DNA of 34,035 nt from Paenibacillus lemnae (GTDB taxonomy: Bacteria; Bacillota; Bacilli; Paenibacillales; Paenibacillaceae), in assembly GCF_012933385.1 (NCBI RefSeq), contig NZ_JABBPN010000029.1, positions 1 to 34,035 of the forward strand. Reading direction: 5' to 3'. Of the stretch, positions 26,066 to 34,008 are shown one piece after another; the stretch's first letter is position 1, and the number at the start of each line of letters is the position of its first letter. The position numbers were made by a program, and so were the translations under genes. The notes under the pieces are model-generated. The model did not search any database and was not told the DNA's origin. It worked only from the letters and a program-made list of their open reading frames with translations.

Positions 26066-26094
26066 TTGACTTTGCAGTGGTCCCGGCATACGAT
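26066..26094 (+). promoter_or_regulatory. Promoter of the alpha/beta hydrolase gene
   Basis: TTGACT (26066-26071) and TACGAT (26089-26094) are separated by 17 bases. An overlapping alternative is TTGCAG with TATATT. It is divergent from the IclR promoter. Confidence 0.65.
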
Positions 26095-26153
26095 ATATTA
26101 TATTTTGTATTTTTCGTCTTCATGTAAGATTTCATGGTAAGGAGGGGCCACAC

Positions 26154-27155
26154 ATGAGTATGGCTACTGGTAGTAATGCCCCACTATCCCAATCACATAA
26201 CACAGCTTCTGATACATCCGGGACTGCGCTGTCAGCACGGATGATCCGTTTCAAGCATATTGTACTGGCATTGATTCTATCAGTTGTTTTTTTTCTAATC
26301 TTCTGTTTTATAGCCCTTCATGCCTACATCGCGTGGGTGCTGTCTAATCCGACGGTGGCGCCTCTATACTCCAATCCAAAGCTGGCGAAGGACATGGAAT
26401 ATGAGAATGTGATCTTCCCGTCTCTCGACGGCAGAAAGAACATCAGCGGCTGGTATATTCCTGCCGAAGATTCAGTCCGGACCATTATTCTCAGTCATGG
26501 TTACGGCGCCAATCGGGAGGAAACCTGGGTGCCGATGTATGACCTGGCACACTATGCACATAACCTGGATTTTAATGTGCTCATGTTCGATTATGGCTTC
26601 GCCTCTCAAACCAGCAAGGATGTCGCCACAGGCGGCAAGGAGGAGAAACTGCAGCTGCAGGGGGCGATCCAGCTCGCCAAACAGAACGGTGCCAAGCAAA
26701 TCGTCGTCTGGGGCTTCTCTATGGGAGGCGGCACTGCACTACAGGCCGGTTTGGAGACCGATGAGGTAGATGCTATGATTCTTGACAGCGCCTTCCTGCT
26801 GGAGCCGGATACACTGTACCATAATATTAAAAATCAGATTGATCTTCCTCGGCGTCCGTCTTTGGAGATTCTGGAACTGCTGTTCCCGGTATTGAACGGC
26901 ACCAGCCTTGACCAGATTCCTTATCAGGAAGTAAAAAGTTACGATTATCCGTTCCCGACACTGTTTATCCACGGCACCCGTGATGATAAAGCACCTTATC
27001 AGATAGCCGAAAAGATCGCATCCAATCAGACGCATCCAGACTCTTCTTCCTGGATTGTAGAAGATGCCAGGCATGAACTGATTTTCCGCGAACATCCGCG
27101 TGAATATTTGCGCCGGGTGTCCACCTTCCTGGGCAAGCTTGACCCGCCGGAGTAA
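26154..27155 (+). CDS. Membrane-anchored alpha/beta hydrolase (YqkD-like)
   Basis: The 333-residue protein has one membrane segment (about 34-58) and a serine hydrolase domain likely outside the membrane. Motifs are IILSHGYGANRE (oxyanion region), nucleophile Ser189 in GFSMGGG, Asp277/Asp278 in HGTRDDKAP and His307 in DARHELIF, a full catalytic triad. It resembles B. subtilis YqkD and the BEM46-like hydrolases; the substrate is unknown. AAGGAGGGG lies 7 bases upstream of the ATG. It is divergent from the IclR gene, so it could be controlled by it, but the palindrome is not in its own leader. Confidence 0.88.
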   Translation: MSMATGSNAPLSQSHNTASDTSGTALSARMIRFKHIVLALILSVVFFLIFCFIALHAYIAWVLSNPTVAPLYSNPKLAKDMEYENVIFPSLDGRKNISGWYIPAEDSVRTIILSHGYGANREETWVPMYDLAHYAHNLDFNVLMFDYGFASQTSKDVATGGKEEKLQLQGAIQLAKQNGAKQIVVWGFSMGGGTALQAGLETDEVDAMILDSAFLLEPDTLYHNIKNQIDLPRRPSLEILELLFPVLNGTSLDQIPYQEVKSYDYPFPTLFIHGTRDDKAPYQIAEKIASNQTHPDSSSWIVEDARHELIFREHPREYLRRVSTFLGKLDPPE

Positions 27156-27236
27156 TGAGGAAAATGTAAGCTATATTGAATGAGGTATGATAAACATGTA
27201 AATTTTATAATCATTCTATATAGACATTCATCATAA

Positions 27237-27280
27237 GGCATCTGCTTCTGATCCCATGGATCTGGCGGATGCTTTTTTAT
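27237..27280 (+). terminator. Terminator of the alpha/beta hydrolase gene
   Basis: GCATCTGC (27238-27245) and GCGGATGC (27265-27272) pair with one G-U and are followed by TTTTTTAT. Confidence 0.8.
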
Positions 27281-27346
27281 TTCATAATACAGGCTGGGCC
27301 AAGAATATAGTTCTCTATAGTCATAAGACAGGAGGAACCCCAAGAC

Positions 27347-28525
27347 ATGCTGTACATATACGGACATCATCTTCCAGCCCGGATTCTGGAAGAGATTGTA
27401 TTCTGGAAGCATCAGGAAGCTGAGCATACCGAGGTCATCCAAGCTATCGTCCCCAGATTGGAAGAAACGTATGTCAAGCTGTTGAACGATTGGGCAGCCG
27501 TATTTACCGAGACCGAGAAGGCCGCTGAACTGCTGCTTCAGCAGACGATGACTTCCTCAGAGGCACTCTCCCCTTCCACTTTGAATCAGATTGAACTCTT
27601 GGTCAGGATATCCATGGATCAATCCAGGGAGTTTGTCCGTCAGCTGCGTATGCTGGAGAAGAACAGCCCTGCCGTCAAAAAGGTTCCCCTTGCCCCTACC
27701 GTTCTGGAGCATATCATTCGGGAATCAGAATATTTCCTGGACGTCTTAAAAGAATTGAGCGAACCTGGAGCATTACAGCAGCTGATGAACCACTCGGGTT
27801 CGGGAACCCCGTTACCCTTTACCGGTGCCGTACATCCTTTCCAGCAGCTGGAACAGGAAGCGGTCGTGCAGGGAGTGTCTGCTCCGCCTGAGCTGAATCC
27901 TGTGCCGATCGGAGGTCACCGGCTTCCCCCACTTCCATATGCCTACAATGCACTGGAGCCCTATATCGATGAGAAGACGATGAAAATCCATCATGACAAG
28001 CATCATCAAAGCTATGTGGATGGCCTTAATAAAGCAGAAACCAAGCTGGAAGAGGCACGTAAAACGGGAAAGTTTGATCTGATCAAACATTGGGAGCGCG
28101 AGCTTGCATTTCACGGTGCCGGCCATTATCTCCATACGCTGTTCTGGTCTATCATGAGCCCGAACGGCGGAGGGAAACCACAGGGTTCACTTGCAGAACA
28201 AATCAACAAAGATTTTGGCAGCTTTGAGCGGTTTAAGTCACAGTTCAGTGAGGCCGCCGATAAGGTGGAAGGAAACGGGTGGGCTATTCTGGTCTGGAGT
28301 CCGCGGAGCCAGCGTCTGGAAATTTTGCAGGCCGAAAAGCATCAGAATCTGTCTCAATGGGATGTGGTTCCTCTGCTGGCTATCGATGTTTGGGAGCATT
28401 CCTATTATCTGAAGCATCAGAATAACCGAAAAGCCTATGTCCAGGACTGGTGGAATGTGATCAACTGGCCAGAAGTGCAGACACGTTATGATGCGGCCAT
28501 GAAGCTGCGCTGGCAGCCTTACTGA
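27347..28525 (+). CDS. DUF2935 - iron/manganese superoxide dismutase fusion
   Basis: The 392-residue protein joins two domains. Residues 1-165 are a helical DUF2935 domain (ILEEIVFWKHQEAEHTEVI), a ferritin/hemerythrin-like fold with possible metal-binding His and Glu residues. Residues 190-392 are a superoxide dismutase converting superoxide to peroxide and oxygen. The SOD metal ligands are His215 (MKIHHDKHH), His263 (GHYLHTLFW), Asp347 and His351 (DVWEHSYYLKH). At the second-sphere position where sodA in this window has Gln149 (NQDSP), this one has His332, as in some Fe-type SODs. GGAGG precedes the ATG. No signal peptide was seen. The linker is proline rich. Confidence 0.9.
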   Translation: MLYIYGHHLPARILEEIVFWKHQEAEHTEVIQAIVPRLEETYVKLLNDWAAVFTETEKAAELLLQQTMTSSEALSPSTLNQIELLVRISMDQSREFVRQLRMLEKNSPAVKKVPLAPTVLEHIIRESEYFLDVLKELSEPGALQQLMNHSGSGTPLPFTGAVHPFQQLEQEAVVQGVSAPPELNPVPIGGHRLPPLPYAYNALEPYIDEKTMKIHHDKHHQSYVDGLNKAETKLEEARKTGKFDLIKHWERELAFHGAGHYLHTLFWSIMSPNGGGKPQGSLAEQINKDFGSFERFKSQFSEAADKVEGNGWAILVWSPRSQRLEILQAEKHQNLSQWDVVPLLAIDVWEHSYYLKHQNNRKAYVQDWWNVINWPEVQTRYDAAMKLRWQPY

Positions 28526-28533
28526 CACATGCC

Positions 28534-28579
28534 AAAAAAGGACGCCCATGAGGTTTATGACCTCAGGACACCCTTTTAT
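28534..28579. terminator. Bidirectional terminator between the SOD fusion and folE
   Basis: A GAGGT/ACCTC core with an outer AGGGTGTCC-type helix is flanked by TTTTA on the plus strand and TTTTTT on the minus strand. It lies between convergent genes. Confidence 0.75.
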
Positions 28580-28592
28580 AGTATTCGTTGAT

Positions 28593-29186
28593 CTAGTCTT
28601 TAATCAGTGACATAAACTCGGCGCGCTGTGCAGCATCGCCTTGGAATGTACCTCGAACCGCGGATGTAATCGTCTTGCTGCCCGGCTTCTTCACACCGCG
28701 GGCACACATGCACAGATGCTCACCCTCAACGACGACCATCACGCCCTGCGGTTTCAGCACTTCCACCATAATATCTGCAATCTGCGAGGTGATGCGCTCC
28801 TGCACCTGCAGGCGGCGGGTCACGGCTTCAACCAGACGAGCCAGCTTGCTCAGTCCGGCGATCTTGCCGCTCGGCACATAGCCAATATGGACTTTACCGA
28901 AGAATGGTGCCATATGATGTTCGCACTGGCTGTAGTACACGATATCCTTCACAATGACCAGCTCTTCATGCTGCTCGTCAAAGGTGACACCCAGCACATC
29001 ACGGGGATCTACTTCATACCCGGCAAAAATCTCTTCATACATCCGTGTCACACGGGCAGGTGTCTCCAGCAGCCCTTCCCTCTCGGTATCTTCACCGATC
29101 AGTTTCAGGATTTGCTCCACATGATATTCAATCTTCTCACGCTGCTCCACGACTTTATTGTTCACATAATCTTTTACGCCCGCCAC
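28593..29186 (-). CDS. folE: GTP cyclohydrolase I
   Basis: The 197-residue enzyme converts GTP to 7,8-dihydroneopterin triphosphate, the first step of folate synthesis and also of the queuosine pathway. The zinc ligands are Cys88 and His91 (QCEHHM) and Cys159 (HLCMCARGV). GYVPSGKIAGLSKLARLV, the QVQERIT stretch and KTITSAVRG are typical. The start is GTG at 29186 with AAGGGGG 8 bases upstream; no in-frame ATG is better. It starts 55 bases after yneF with no terminator between. Its product also feeds queuosine synthesis, and queG lies next to it. Confidence 0.95.
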   Translation of the reverse strand: MAGVKDYVNNKVVEQREKIEYHVEQILKLIGEDTEREGLLETPARVTRMYEEIFAGYEVDPRDVLGVTFDEQHEELVIVKDIVYYSQCEHHMAPFFGKVHIGYVPSGKIAGLSKLARLVEAVTRRLQVQERITSQIADIMVEVLKPQGVMVVVEGEHLCMCARGVKKPGSKTITSAVRGTFQGDAAQRAEFMSLIKD

Positions 29187-29241
29187 GGTATATGCCCCCT
29201 TCCATCATCCAATTCAATCATTTTATATATTTGTTATTACA

Positions 29242-29475
29242 TTATTTACGCTTGCGCGCTTGACCTTTACCTGGTGCCGGCTGGTTCTTCATCATCTGCT
29301 GAGCCCGCTGCATTTGCTTGCCGTTCAGATTGTACCCCATCTGTTTAGCCATTTTCTGCAGCATATCGGGATTGCTCTGCATCTTCTCAAGCTGCTTGCG
29401 GAGATAAAACACACCGATGAAAAAACCGCCAACCAGACCCACGATCAACGTAATGATCGGAATAACAATGTCCAT
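29242..29475 (-). CDS. yneF: UPF0154 membrane protein YneF
   Basis: The 77-residue protein has one N-terminal membrane segment (about 3-25, IVIPIITLIVGLVGGFFIGVF) and a cytoplasmic basic tail with YLRKQLEKMQSNPDMLQKMA and MGYNLNGKQMQR. These match UPF0154/YneF of Bacillus. The function is unknown. AAAGGTGG precedes the ATG. It lies between the queG fusion and folE on the same strand, and both flanking gaps are short. In B. subtilis it lies elsewhere. Confidence 0.88.
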   Translation of the reverse strand: MDIVIPIITLIVGLVGGFFIGVFYLRKQLEKMQSNPDMLQKMAKQMGYNLNGKQMQRAQQMMKNQPAPGKGQARKRK

Positions 29476-29560
29476 GTCTTGACCACCTTTTGTTCAACTA
29501 ATATTTACCATATAGAGGCAGATATACGAACCTATCATAGCATGTCCCTTTCAGGACAGC

Positions 29561-29606
29561 AAATAAAAAACGGTGTTCGCTTCTCTGCAAGCTTAGGCAA
29601 AAACGC
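29561..29606 (-). terminator. Terminator after the queG-ogt fusion gene
   Basis: On the minus strand an ACGGCGTTTTTGC arm and a GCGAACACCGT arm form an imperfect stem followed by TTTTTTATT. It ends transcription 7 bases or more after the stop of the fusion gene. Confidence 0.6.
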
Positions 29607-29612
29607 CGTATA

Positions 29613-31400
29613 CTACAGACCTTTTCGCTCCGGAAGCGAGTCTTCCAATTTCAGAAGAGCACGTTTGGTCTCAATACCGCCGCCGTAACCGACCAGCATC
29701 CCGTTCGCTCCTAAGACCCGGTGGCATGGTACGATAATCGGCACCGGATTTTTGTTGTTAGCACCGCCTACCGCACGTACAGCCATAGGGCGCTCAATGG
29801 CATTCGCCACATCCTTATAGGAACGTATGACGCCATAAGGGATATCCTGAAGCACAGACCACACCTGAAGCTGGAACGGGGTACCCCGCATATCGAGAGG
29901 AACGGAAAACTCCTTGAGTTCTCCATTAAAGTAGCGTGTCAGCTGGGATGTAACATCCGACAGCCGCTCTTCATCACGCTCGTAACCTGCACCGCCGGCC
30001 CATGTCCGGGACCACTGCTGAAGAACCGCCTCCTTGACTGTGAATGTGCCAAATTCAATCAGACATACACCCTGCGGGGACATGACCACGGTCAGTGTGC
30101 CGATAGGGGTATGAACCTCATCATAATACAGCGTATCCACGGGTACGGCAGGCACACCCATTGGCTCGTTAACAGCAGACTGTTCTGCTTCAGGTTTGGA
30201 AGATACCGGCTCTGTATCTGTGCCGGCATCTTCCGGCTTCAATTGATGTAAGGCTTGCTGCAGCATGCTTCGGACCTGCTCGTCCTGTTCCGATTTCATA
30301 CCTTTATCTAAGTTGTTCAACGCTTCTTCGCCTCCAATACGGCCCAGCGCCCATGCCGCGGTTCCCCGCAGCTCTGGACGCGGATCTTTCAGCAGCACCT
30401 CGCTCAGTTTTGGTACCGCTGATGCATCTTTAAAATTGCCCAAGGCGATCACAGCATTGCGCTGGATCGGTTTTCTTCCTCTCCAGGCAGCCGAGGTATC
30501 GCCAAAGGTTTCCTTGAATTCACGGTTGCTCATATCCAGGATCGGAAGGAGCAGCGGTTTGGCTTTCTCAGGATCAGGCTGAAGCTCCTCATGGTGAGTC
30601 CAGTTCAGGCCCTTGTTCTTCGGACACACAATCTGACAGGTATCACAGCCATACAGACGGTTGCCGATCTTGCGCATAACTTCATCTTCCAGAAAACCTT
30701 TAGTCTGGGTAAGAAACGACACACAGCGCTGTGCGTTCAACTGTCCTGGGCCAACCAGCGCTCCTGTAGGACAGGCATCAATACATTTCGTACACTCTCC
30801 ACAGTCTTCCGTCACAGGTGAATCTGGCGGGAACGGAATATTCGTCACCATCTCACCGAGGTAGATCCATGAGCCGAACTTCGGAGAAATGATGGCGCAG
30901 TTCTTGGCACTGAAACCGATGCCCGCCCGTTCCGCGACAGCACGATCCACGAGGGCGCCGGTATCTACCATGCTTTCCAGCACGGCCTCCGGCACACGCT
31001 TCCGAATAAATGCCTCCAACCGGACCATCGCCTCCCGAAGGACATGGTGGTAGTCACGCCCCCAGGCAGATCGGGCCATGATCCCGCGGTACTTGCCGGG
31101 CCCCGACTTGGGAGGATTGCTCATTTTCGCAGGATAGGCTACGGCAATGGCAATGATGGATGAAGGCTGGGTACCCGGAAGCGCCGGAGTAATCCGTTTC
31201 TCCAGATCCGGTTCTTCAAAACCCGATTCATATCCCTGATCCCTATGACGCTGCAAAATGGCCTTCAGGGACACAAACGGATCCGCTGATGCGAATCCGA
31301 TGTCATCAATGCCCATATCCGGCGCAGCCTGCTTGATCTCTTCCTTTAACGCCTCCCAAAATGAAGGCGGCGGAGCATACGCTCCATGAACAGCATTCAT
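29613..31400 (-). CDS. queG: Epoxyqueuosine reductase QueG fused to O6-methylguanine-DNA methyltransferase
   Basis: The 595-residue protein carries QueG (about 1-390), which makes queuosine from epoxyqueuosine in tRNA using cobalamin. The two [4Fe-4S] clusters use Cys200/203/206/210, Cys226 and Cys252/255/259 (DCGECTKCIDACPTG; GCDTCQIVCP). HEAT repeats lie at about 308-385. After an acidic linker (about 390-425), residues 425-595 are a methyltransferase of the Ogt/MGMT class with acceptor Cys559 (PIIVPCHRVLG), DNA-binding Arg542 (AVRAVGGANNKNP) and GTPFQLQVWSVL. The frame is open throughout. GTG 31406 is possible, but ATG 31400 has AAGGGGG 7 bases upstream. It follows lepB by 37 bases. Confidence 0.9.
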   Translation of the reverse strand: MNAVHGAYAPPPSFWEALKEEIKQAAPDMGIDDIGFASADPFVSLKAILQRHRDQGYESGFEEPDLEKRITPALPGTQPSSIIAIAVAYPAKMSNPPKSGPGKYRGIMARSAWGRDYHHVLREAMVRLEAFIRKRVPEAVLESMVDTGALVDRAVAERAGIGFSAKNCAIISPKFGSWIYLGEMVTNIPFPPDSPVTEDCGECTKCIDACPTGALVGPGQLNAQRCVSFLTQTKGFLEDEVMRKIGNRLYGCDTCQIVCPKNKGLNWTHHEELQPDPEKAKPLLLPILDMSNREFKETFGDTSAAWRGRKPIQRNAVIALGNFKDASAVPKLSEVLLKDPRPELRGTAAWALGRIGGEEALNNLDKGMKSEQDEQVRSMLQQALHQLKPEDAGTDTEPVSSKPEAEQSAVNEPMGVPAVPVDTLYYDEVHTPIGTLTVVMSPQGVCLIEFGTFTVKEAVLQQWSRTWAGGAGYERDEERLSDVTSQLTRYFNGELKEFSVPLDMRGTPFQLQVWSVLQDIPYGVIRSYKDVANAIERPMAVRAVGGANNKNPVPIIVPCHRVLGANGMLVGYGGGIETKRALLKLEDSLPERKGL

Positions 31401-31437
31401 CTCCACGCCCCCTTCTGGTTATGAGATTGTTACAGTG

Positions 31438-32031
31438 TTACAGCCCTTTGATCTCAGACAACGGCCAGAAAATAAACTCGGCTTTGCCGACAATATCGGA
31501 CTTGTTCACACTGCCGAATCTGCGGCTGTCTTTACTCTTTTGGAAGTGGCGGTTGTCTCCCATGACGAAGTAGTGATTCTTCTCAAGCGTCACTGGCTCC
31601 ATATCGGGATCCTCAATCGGAACATCCGTATACTTTTCCTCTTGCGCTTCACCATTAACGTAAAGGATATGTCCCTTGACTTCCACGGTATCGCCGGGTA
31701 CGCCTACGACACGCTTCACCAGAAATTCTTTCTTGTCCGGACCGTCACTCGGATCCTTCAGCACGATAACATCACCGCGCTGCGGATCGGAAAAACGGTA
31801 TCCGATTTTATTGATAAACAGGCGCTCGGAAGCCGTCAGTGTCGGCTCCATCGACTCTCCCTTGACCATAGACAGATTAAATACAAAGACATTGAGCAGC
31901 ATCATAATACAGAACGCAATGGCGATCGTCTTGAACCAATCCCACAGCTCGGCACCAAAGCTGTTTCCTGACTTATTGGATTCGGGAGCCTCATTCTTCC
32001 CCGTAGAATCCGGAGGTACGGTTTGTCCCAT
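31438..32031 (-). CDS. lepB: Signal peptidase I
   Basis: The 197-residue membrane serine protease removes signal peptides outside the membrane. One N-terminal membrane segment (about 33-55) is followed by the catalytic Ser60 (VKGESMEPTL) and Lys106 (LVKRVVGVPGD), box D RGDVIVL and box E GDNRHFQKSKDSR. It has one transmembrane segment, as in B. subtilis SipS/SipT. The open frame begins at 32124, but ATG 32031 is preceded by AAGAAGG at 6 bases and is chosen. It lies ahead of the queG fusion gene with a 37-base gap, so they are probably one operon. Confidence 0.93.
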   Translation of the reverse strand: MGQTVPPDSTGKNEAPESNKSGNSFGAELWDWFKTIAIAFCIMMLLNVFVFNLSMVKGESMEPTLTASERLFINKIGYRFSDPQRGDVIVLKDPSDGPDKKEFLVKRVVGVPGDTVEVKGHILYVNGEAQEEKYTDVPIEDPDMEPVTLEKNHYFVMGDNRHFQKSKDSRRFGSVNKSDIVGKAEFIFWPLSEIKGL

Positions 32032-32097
32032 AATACACCTTCTTTGCTTCGGAATAGCCTGAAAAGCAGTTTTCCTAAAGGTCAGGCATATTAATAG

Positions 32098-32143
32098 AAA
32101 AGCATATCTTTGACCCATTTGCAACGGCCGAAGATATGCTTCA
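32098..32143 (-). terminator. Terminator of the GNAT gene
   Basis: AAGCATATCTT (32100-32110) and AAGATATGCTT (32131-32141) pair across a 20-base loop. On the minus strand TTTTCTATT follows. It separates the GNAT gene from lepB. Confidence 0.7.
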
Positions 32144-32165
32144 TATAGAAATGCGATTCTGACCC

Positions 32166-32591
32166 TTACGGCTGACCTACGATGCTCAGCTTCTGAAATG
32201 ATGTCAGGATTTTATTCGCTCCGTAACCCATAGCTTCGTAAAAAGGCATGGCGGCTGCGTTATGTTCATCTCCCGCAACGAGAATCCGGCTGACCTTGCG
32301 CGATTGGAACCGCTGCTCCATCGCCGCAACAAGCGATTTGCCTATTCCCTTTCTGCGGTAATCCGGATGAATGGCGATCCGGTAGTAGCACCCGTGATTG
32401 CGTTCAATTGTACCGATCAGGGCACCGACGATTTCACCGTCTTCCTCTGCGACCATAATGAGGTCGGAATCCCAGGCAAGCTGCCTGGAGAAAGGCTCCA
32501 TCGTATTTTCGTAGCATTCATCCGACAAAGCAATCTGCAATAACTCAATTACACGGTTACAGTCACTCAACTGAAAGGAACGAACATGCAT
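32166..32591 (-). CDS. GNAT family N-acetyltransferase
   Basis: The 141-residue protein has the GNAT fold with acetyl-CoA-binding motif RRKGIGKSLV (motif A) preceded by YYRIAIHPDY, and motif B AAAMPFYEAMGY. The substrate is unknown. The frame is open a further 60 codons upstream with a hydrophobic stretch, but ATG 32591 has AAAGGGAG about 9 bases upstream and starts the usual GNAT sequence (MHVRSFQLSDCNRVIEL), so the upstream part is treated as leader. It is monocistronic, with its own terminator. Confidence 0.85.
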   Translation of the reverse strand: MHVRSFQLSDCNRVIELLQIALSDECYENTMEPFSRQLAWDSDLIMVAEEDGEIVGALIGTIERNHGCYYRIAIHPDYRRKGIGKSLVAAMEQRFQSRKVSRILVAGDEHNAAAMPFYEAMGYGANKILTSFQKLSIVGQP

Positions 32592-32885
32592 TTCAAAAAT
32601 CTCCCTTTTCGTTAGCATGATACGGTTTACGCGGTTTACAATATTATAGTATTCCGTTGATGCAAACCTAACAATAATGATGACTACAAAAATTGCGAAA
32701 AACCTGCTTTCTTGTCCATTAAACCACATATTCCTCTCAAATTCACGGGTTTTCTTGTGTAAGCGCTTCATATAAAACGTTTACATTTTTAAGGCTGGAT
32801 ATAATTCCAGTATTTTGTAAAAATACAGTCGATATCTTATGTTTGGGGGATGTAAATGTAAGAGGATGTTTACAAAAGGAGCTGA

Positions 32886-32969
32886 ATGTGCGAAGTCGTA
32901 TCCGTCTATGAAGCCCCATCCGTCGATTACCCAGTCCGAGCTCGGAAACAAACTAATTTAGATTTCTAA
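32886..32969 (+). CDS. Possible 27-residue leader peptide or small protein
   Basis: ATG 32886 is preceded by AAAAGGAG (spacing 4, short) and encodes MCEVVSVYEAPSVDY, PVRARKQTNLDF and a stop. The stop codon lies in the first arm of a perfect 9-base-pair hairpin (32966-32988). No family is recognised. It may be a chance ORF, but the RBS and hairpin suggest a leader-peptide-like unit. Confidence 0.3.
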   Translation: MCEVVSVYEAPSVDYPVRARKQTNLDF

Positions 32970-32988
32970 CGGACTCCATGTCCGTTAG
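32966..32988. repeat. Perfect inverted repeat, possible dispersed palindromic element
   Basis: CTAACGGAC-TCCAT-GTCCGTTAG has perfect 9-base arms with a 5-base loop. No T-run follows. Similar TAACGGAC palindromes may recur in Paenibacillus genomes, but I could not check this, and there is only one copy in the window. Confidence 0.4.
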
Positions 32989-33170
32989 ACCGCTCCAGCC
33001 CCTCACTGACTTCCACATCGGCACAATTCCAGCCACCTTACAACGTCCTGCTCTCCGGCTGCATCAACTTGACGTACCCCTCGCCAGCTGCTTCCACTTA
33101 ATGTCCTGCGCTGCTCACCCAATAAACTACTTAAAATCCTACTTAATCACCCGGTTTTTGAACATGAAAG

Positions 33171-33200
33171 TTGATTTAATCCCCCTCAAAGGTTTAATAT
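33171..33200 (+). promoter_or_regulatory. sodA promoter
   Basis: TTGATT (33171-33176) and TAATAT (33195-33200) are separated by 18 bases. The leader to sodA is about 105 bases and contains a hairpin (33243-33273). Confidence 0.6.
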
Positions 33201-33242
33201 ATGGAGGTACAGCCAATTACTTGATGATTACTATCGTGTGTT

Positions 33243-33273
33243 AAAAGGATCTCCCTTTCCGGGCAGCCCTTTT
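33243..33273 (+). other. Hairpin in sodA leader
   Basis: AAAAGG (33243-33248) and CCTTTT (33268-33273) pair with an inner CCC/GGG helix. It lies between the sodA promoter and the ribosome site. It is not a standard terminator for sodA and may be a leader or an upstream terminator. Confidence 0.4.
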
Positions 33274-33310
33274 ACTCATAAAAAACCATTTCACAGGAGG
33301 TATTTTCATT

Positions 33311-33919
33311 ATGGCATTTCAATTACCATCACTGCCCTATGCAAACAACGCGCTAGAACCTCACATCGATGCTCAAACGATGGAGATTCACCACGACCGT
33401 CACCATAACACCTACGTTACCAACTTGAATGCAGCACTTGAGAACGCTCCTGAACTGCAAGAGAAAAGCCTGGAAGAGCTGATCGCTAACCTCGATGCTG
33501 TTCCTGAGAATATCCGCACAGCGGTCCGCAACAATGGCGGCGGCCATGCGAACCACTCCCTCTTCTGGGAAGTGATCGGACCTAATGGCGGCGGCGCACC
33601 GTCTGGTGCTCTGGCTGATGCGATTGAAAGTGAGCTTGGCGGTTTCGACAAGTTCAAAGAAGATTTCGCTAAAGCAGCAACAACTCGTTTCGGCAGCGGC
33701 TGGGCATGGCTCGTGCTGAACAACGGCAAACTGGCTGTAACCAGCACGCCAAACCAGGACAGCCCGATCATGGAAGGCCAAACGCCTCTCCTGGGTCTGG
33801 ATGTATGGGAGCATGCCTACTACCTGAAATATCAAAACAAACGTCCGGATTACATTTCCGCATTCTGGAACGTTGTAAACTGGGAAGAAGTTGGCAAGCG
33901 TTACGACAGCGCGAAGTAA
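33311..33919 (+). CDS. sodA: Superoxide dismutase [Mn]
   Basis: The 202-residue cytoplasmic enzyme dismutates superoxide. Metal ligands are His27 (MEIHHDRHH), His82 (GGHANHSLFW), Asp164 and His168 (LDVWEHAYYLKY). Gly78 and Gln149 (TPNQDSP) are the residues expected of the manganese type. AGGAGG lies 10 bases before the ATG. It is the second SOD domain in the window; the other is the DUF2935 fusion at 27347, which has a histidine at the Gln149 position. Confidence 0.96.
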   Translation: MAFQLPSLPYANNALEPHIDAQTMEIHHDRHHNTYVTNLNAALENAPELQEKSLEELIANLDAVPENIRTAVRNNGGGHANHSLFWEVIGPNGGGAPSGALADAIESELGGFDKFKEDFAKAATTRFGSGWAWLVLNNGKLAVTSTPNQDSPIMEGQTPLLGLDVWEHAYYLKYQNKRPDYISAFWNVVNWEEVGKRYDSAK

Positions 33920-33962
33920 TTCGCTCTATCACACAAAAGGTGACCCTGATTTTAAACTGTAC

Positions 33963-34008
33963 CCTACAAGATGGACACTTTGAAAAAAGTCATCTTGTAG
34001 GTTTTTTT
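33963..34008 (+). terminator. Terminator of sodA
   Basis: CCTACAAGATG (33963-33973) and CATCTTGTAGG (33991-34001) are perfect arms followed by TTTTTTT. A smaller ACTT/AAGT helix sits in the loop. Confidence 0.85.

Larger units (their letters stand above)
32592..33310. other. Long intergenic region between the GNAT gene and sodA
   Basis: This 719-base gap holds the GNAT leader, in which GTAAACCGC is followed directly by GTAAACCGT on the minus strand. It also holds TGTAAA-N12-TTTACA near 32850-32873, a possible 27-codon ORF at 32886, a perfect hairpin at 32966-32988, the sodA promoter and a hairpin at 33243-33273. The part from 33000 to 33160 has higher GC and no gene I can support; it may be a gene remnant. 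Confidence 0.4.

Noticed and set aside
32750..32770. Possible CcpA cre site (TGTAAGCGCTTCA)
   Set aside because: Only the left half and core fit the consensus; the right half is wrong, so it was not called.
32592..32771. 60-codon N-terminal extension of the GNAT protein with a hydrophobic stretch
   Set aside because: GNAT proteins start where the RBS-supported ATG lies; the extension includes a TATAAT-like box and repeats typical of a leader.
32978..33244. 88-codon plus-strand frame upstream of sodA
   Set aside because: No RBS, biased composition without domain resemblance, and it crosses the sodA promoter.
33930..34008. Possible insertion-sequence end (TGGACACTTT inside an inverted repeat)
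   Set aside because: It forms a clean terminator right after sodA, and no transposase or second end is visible in the window.
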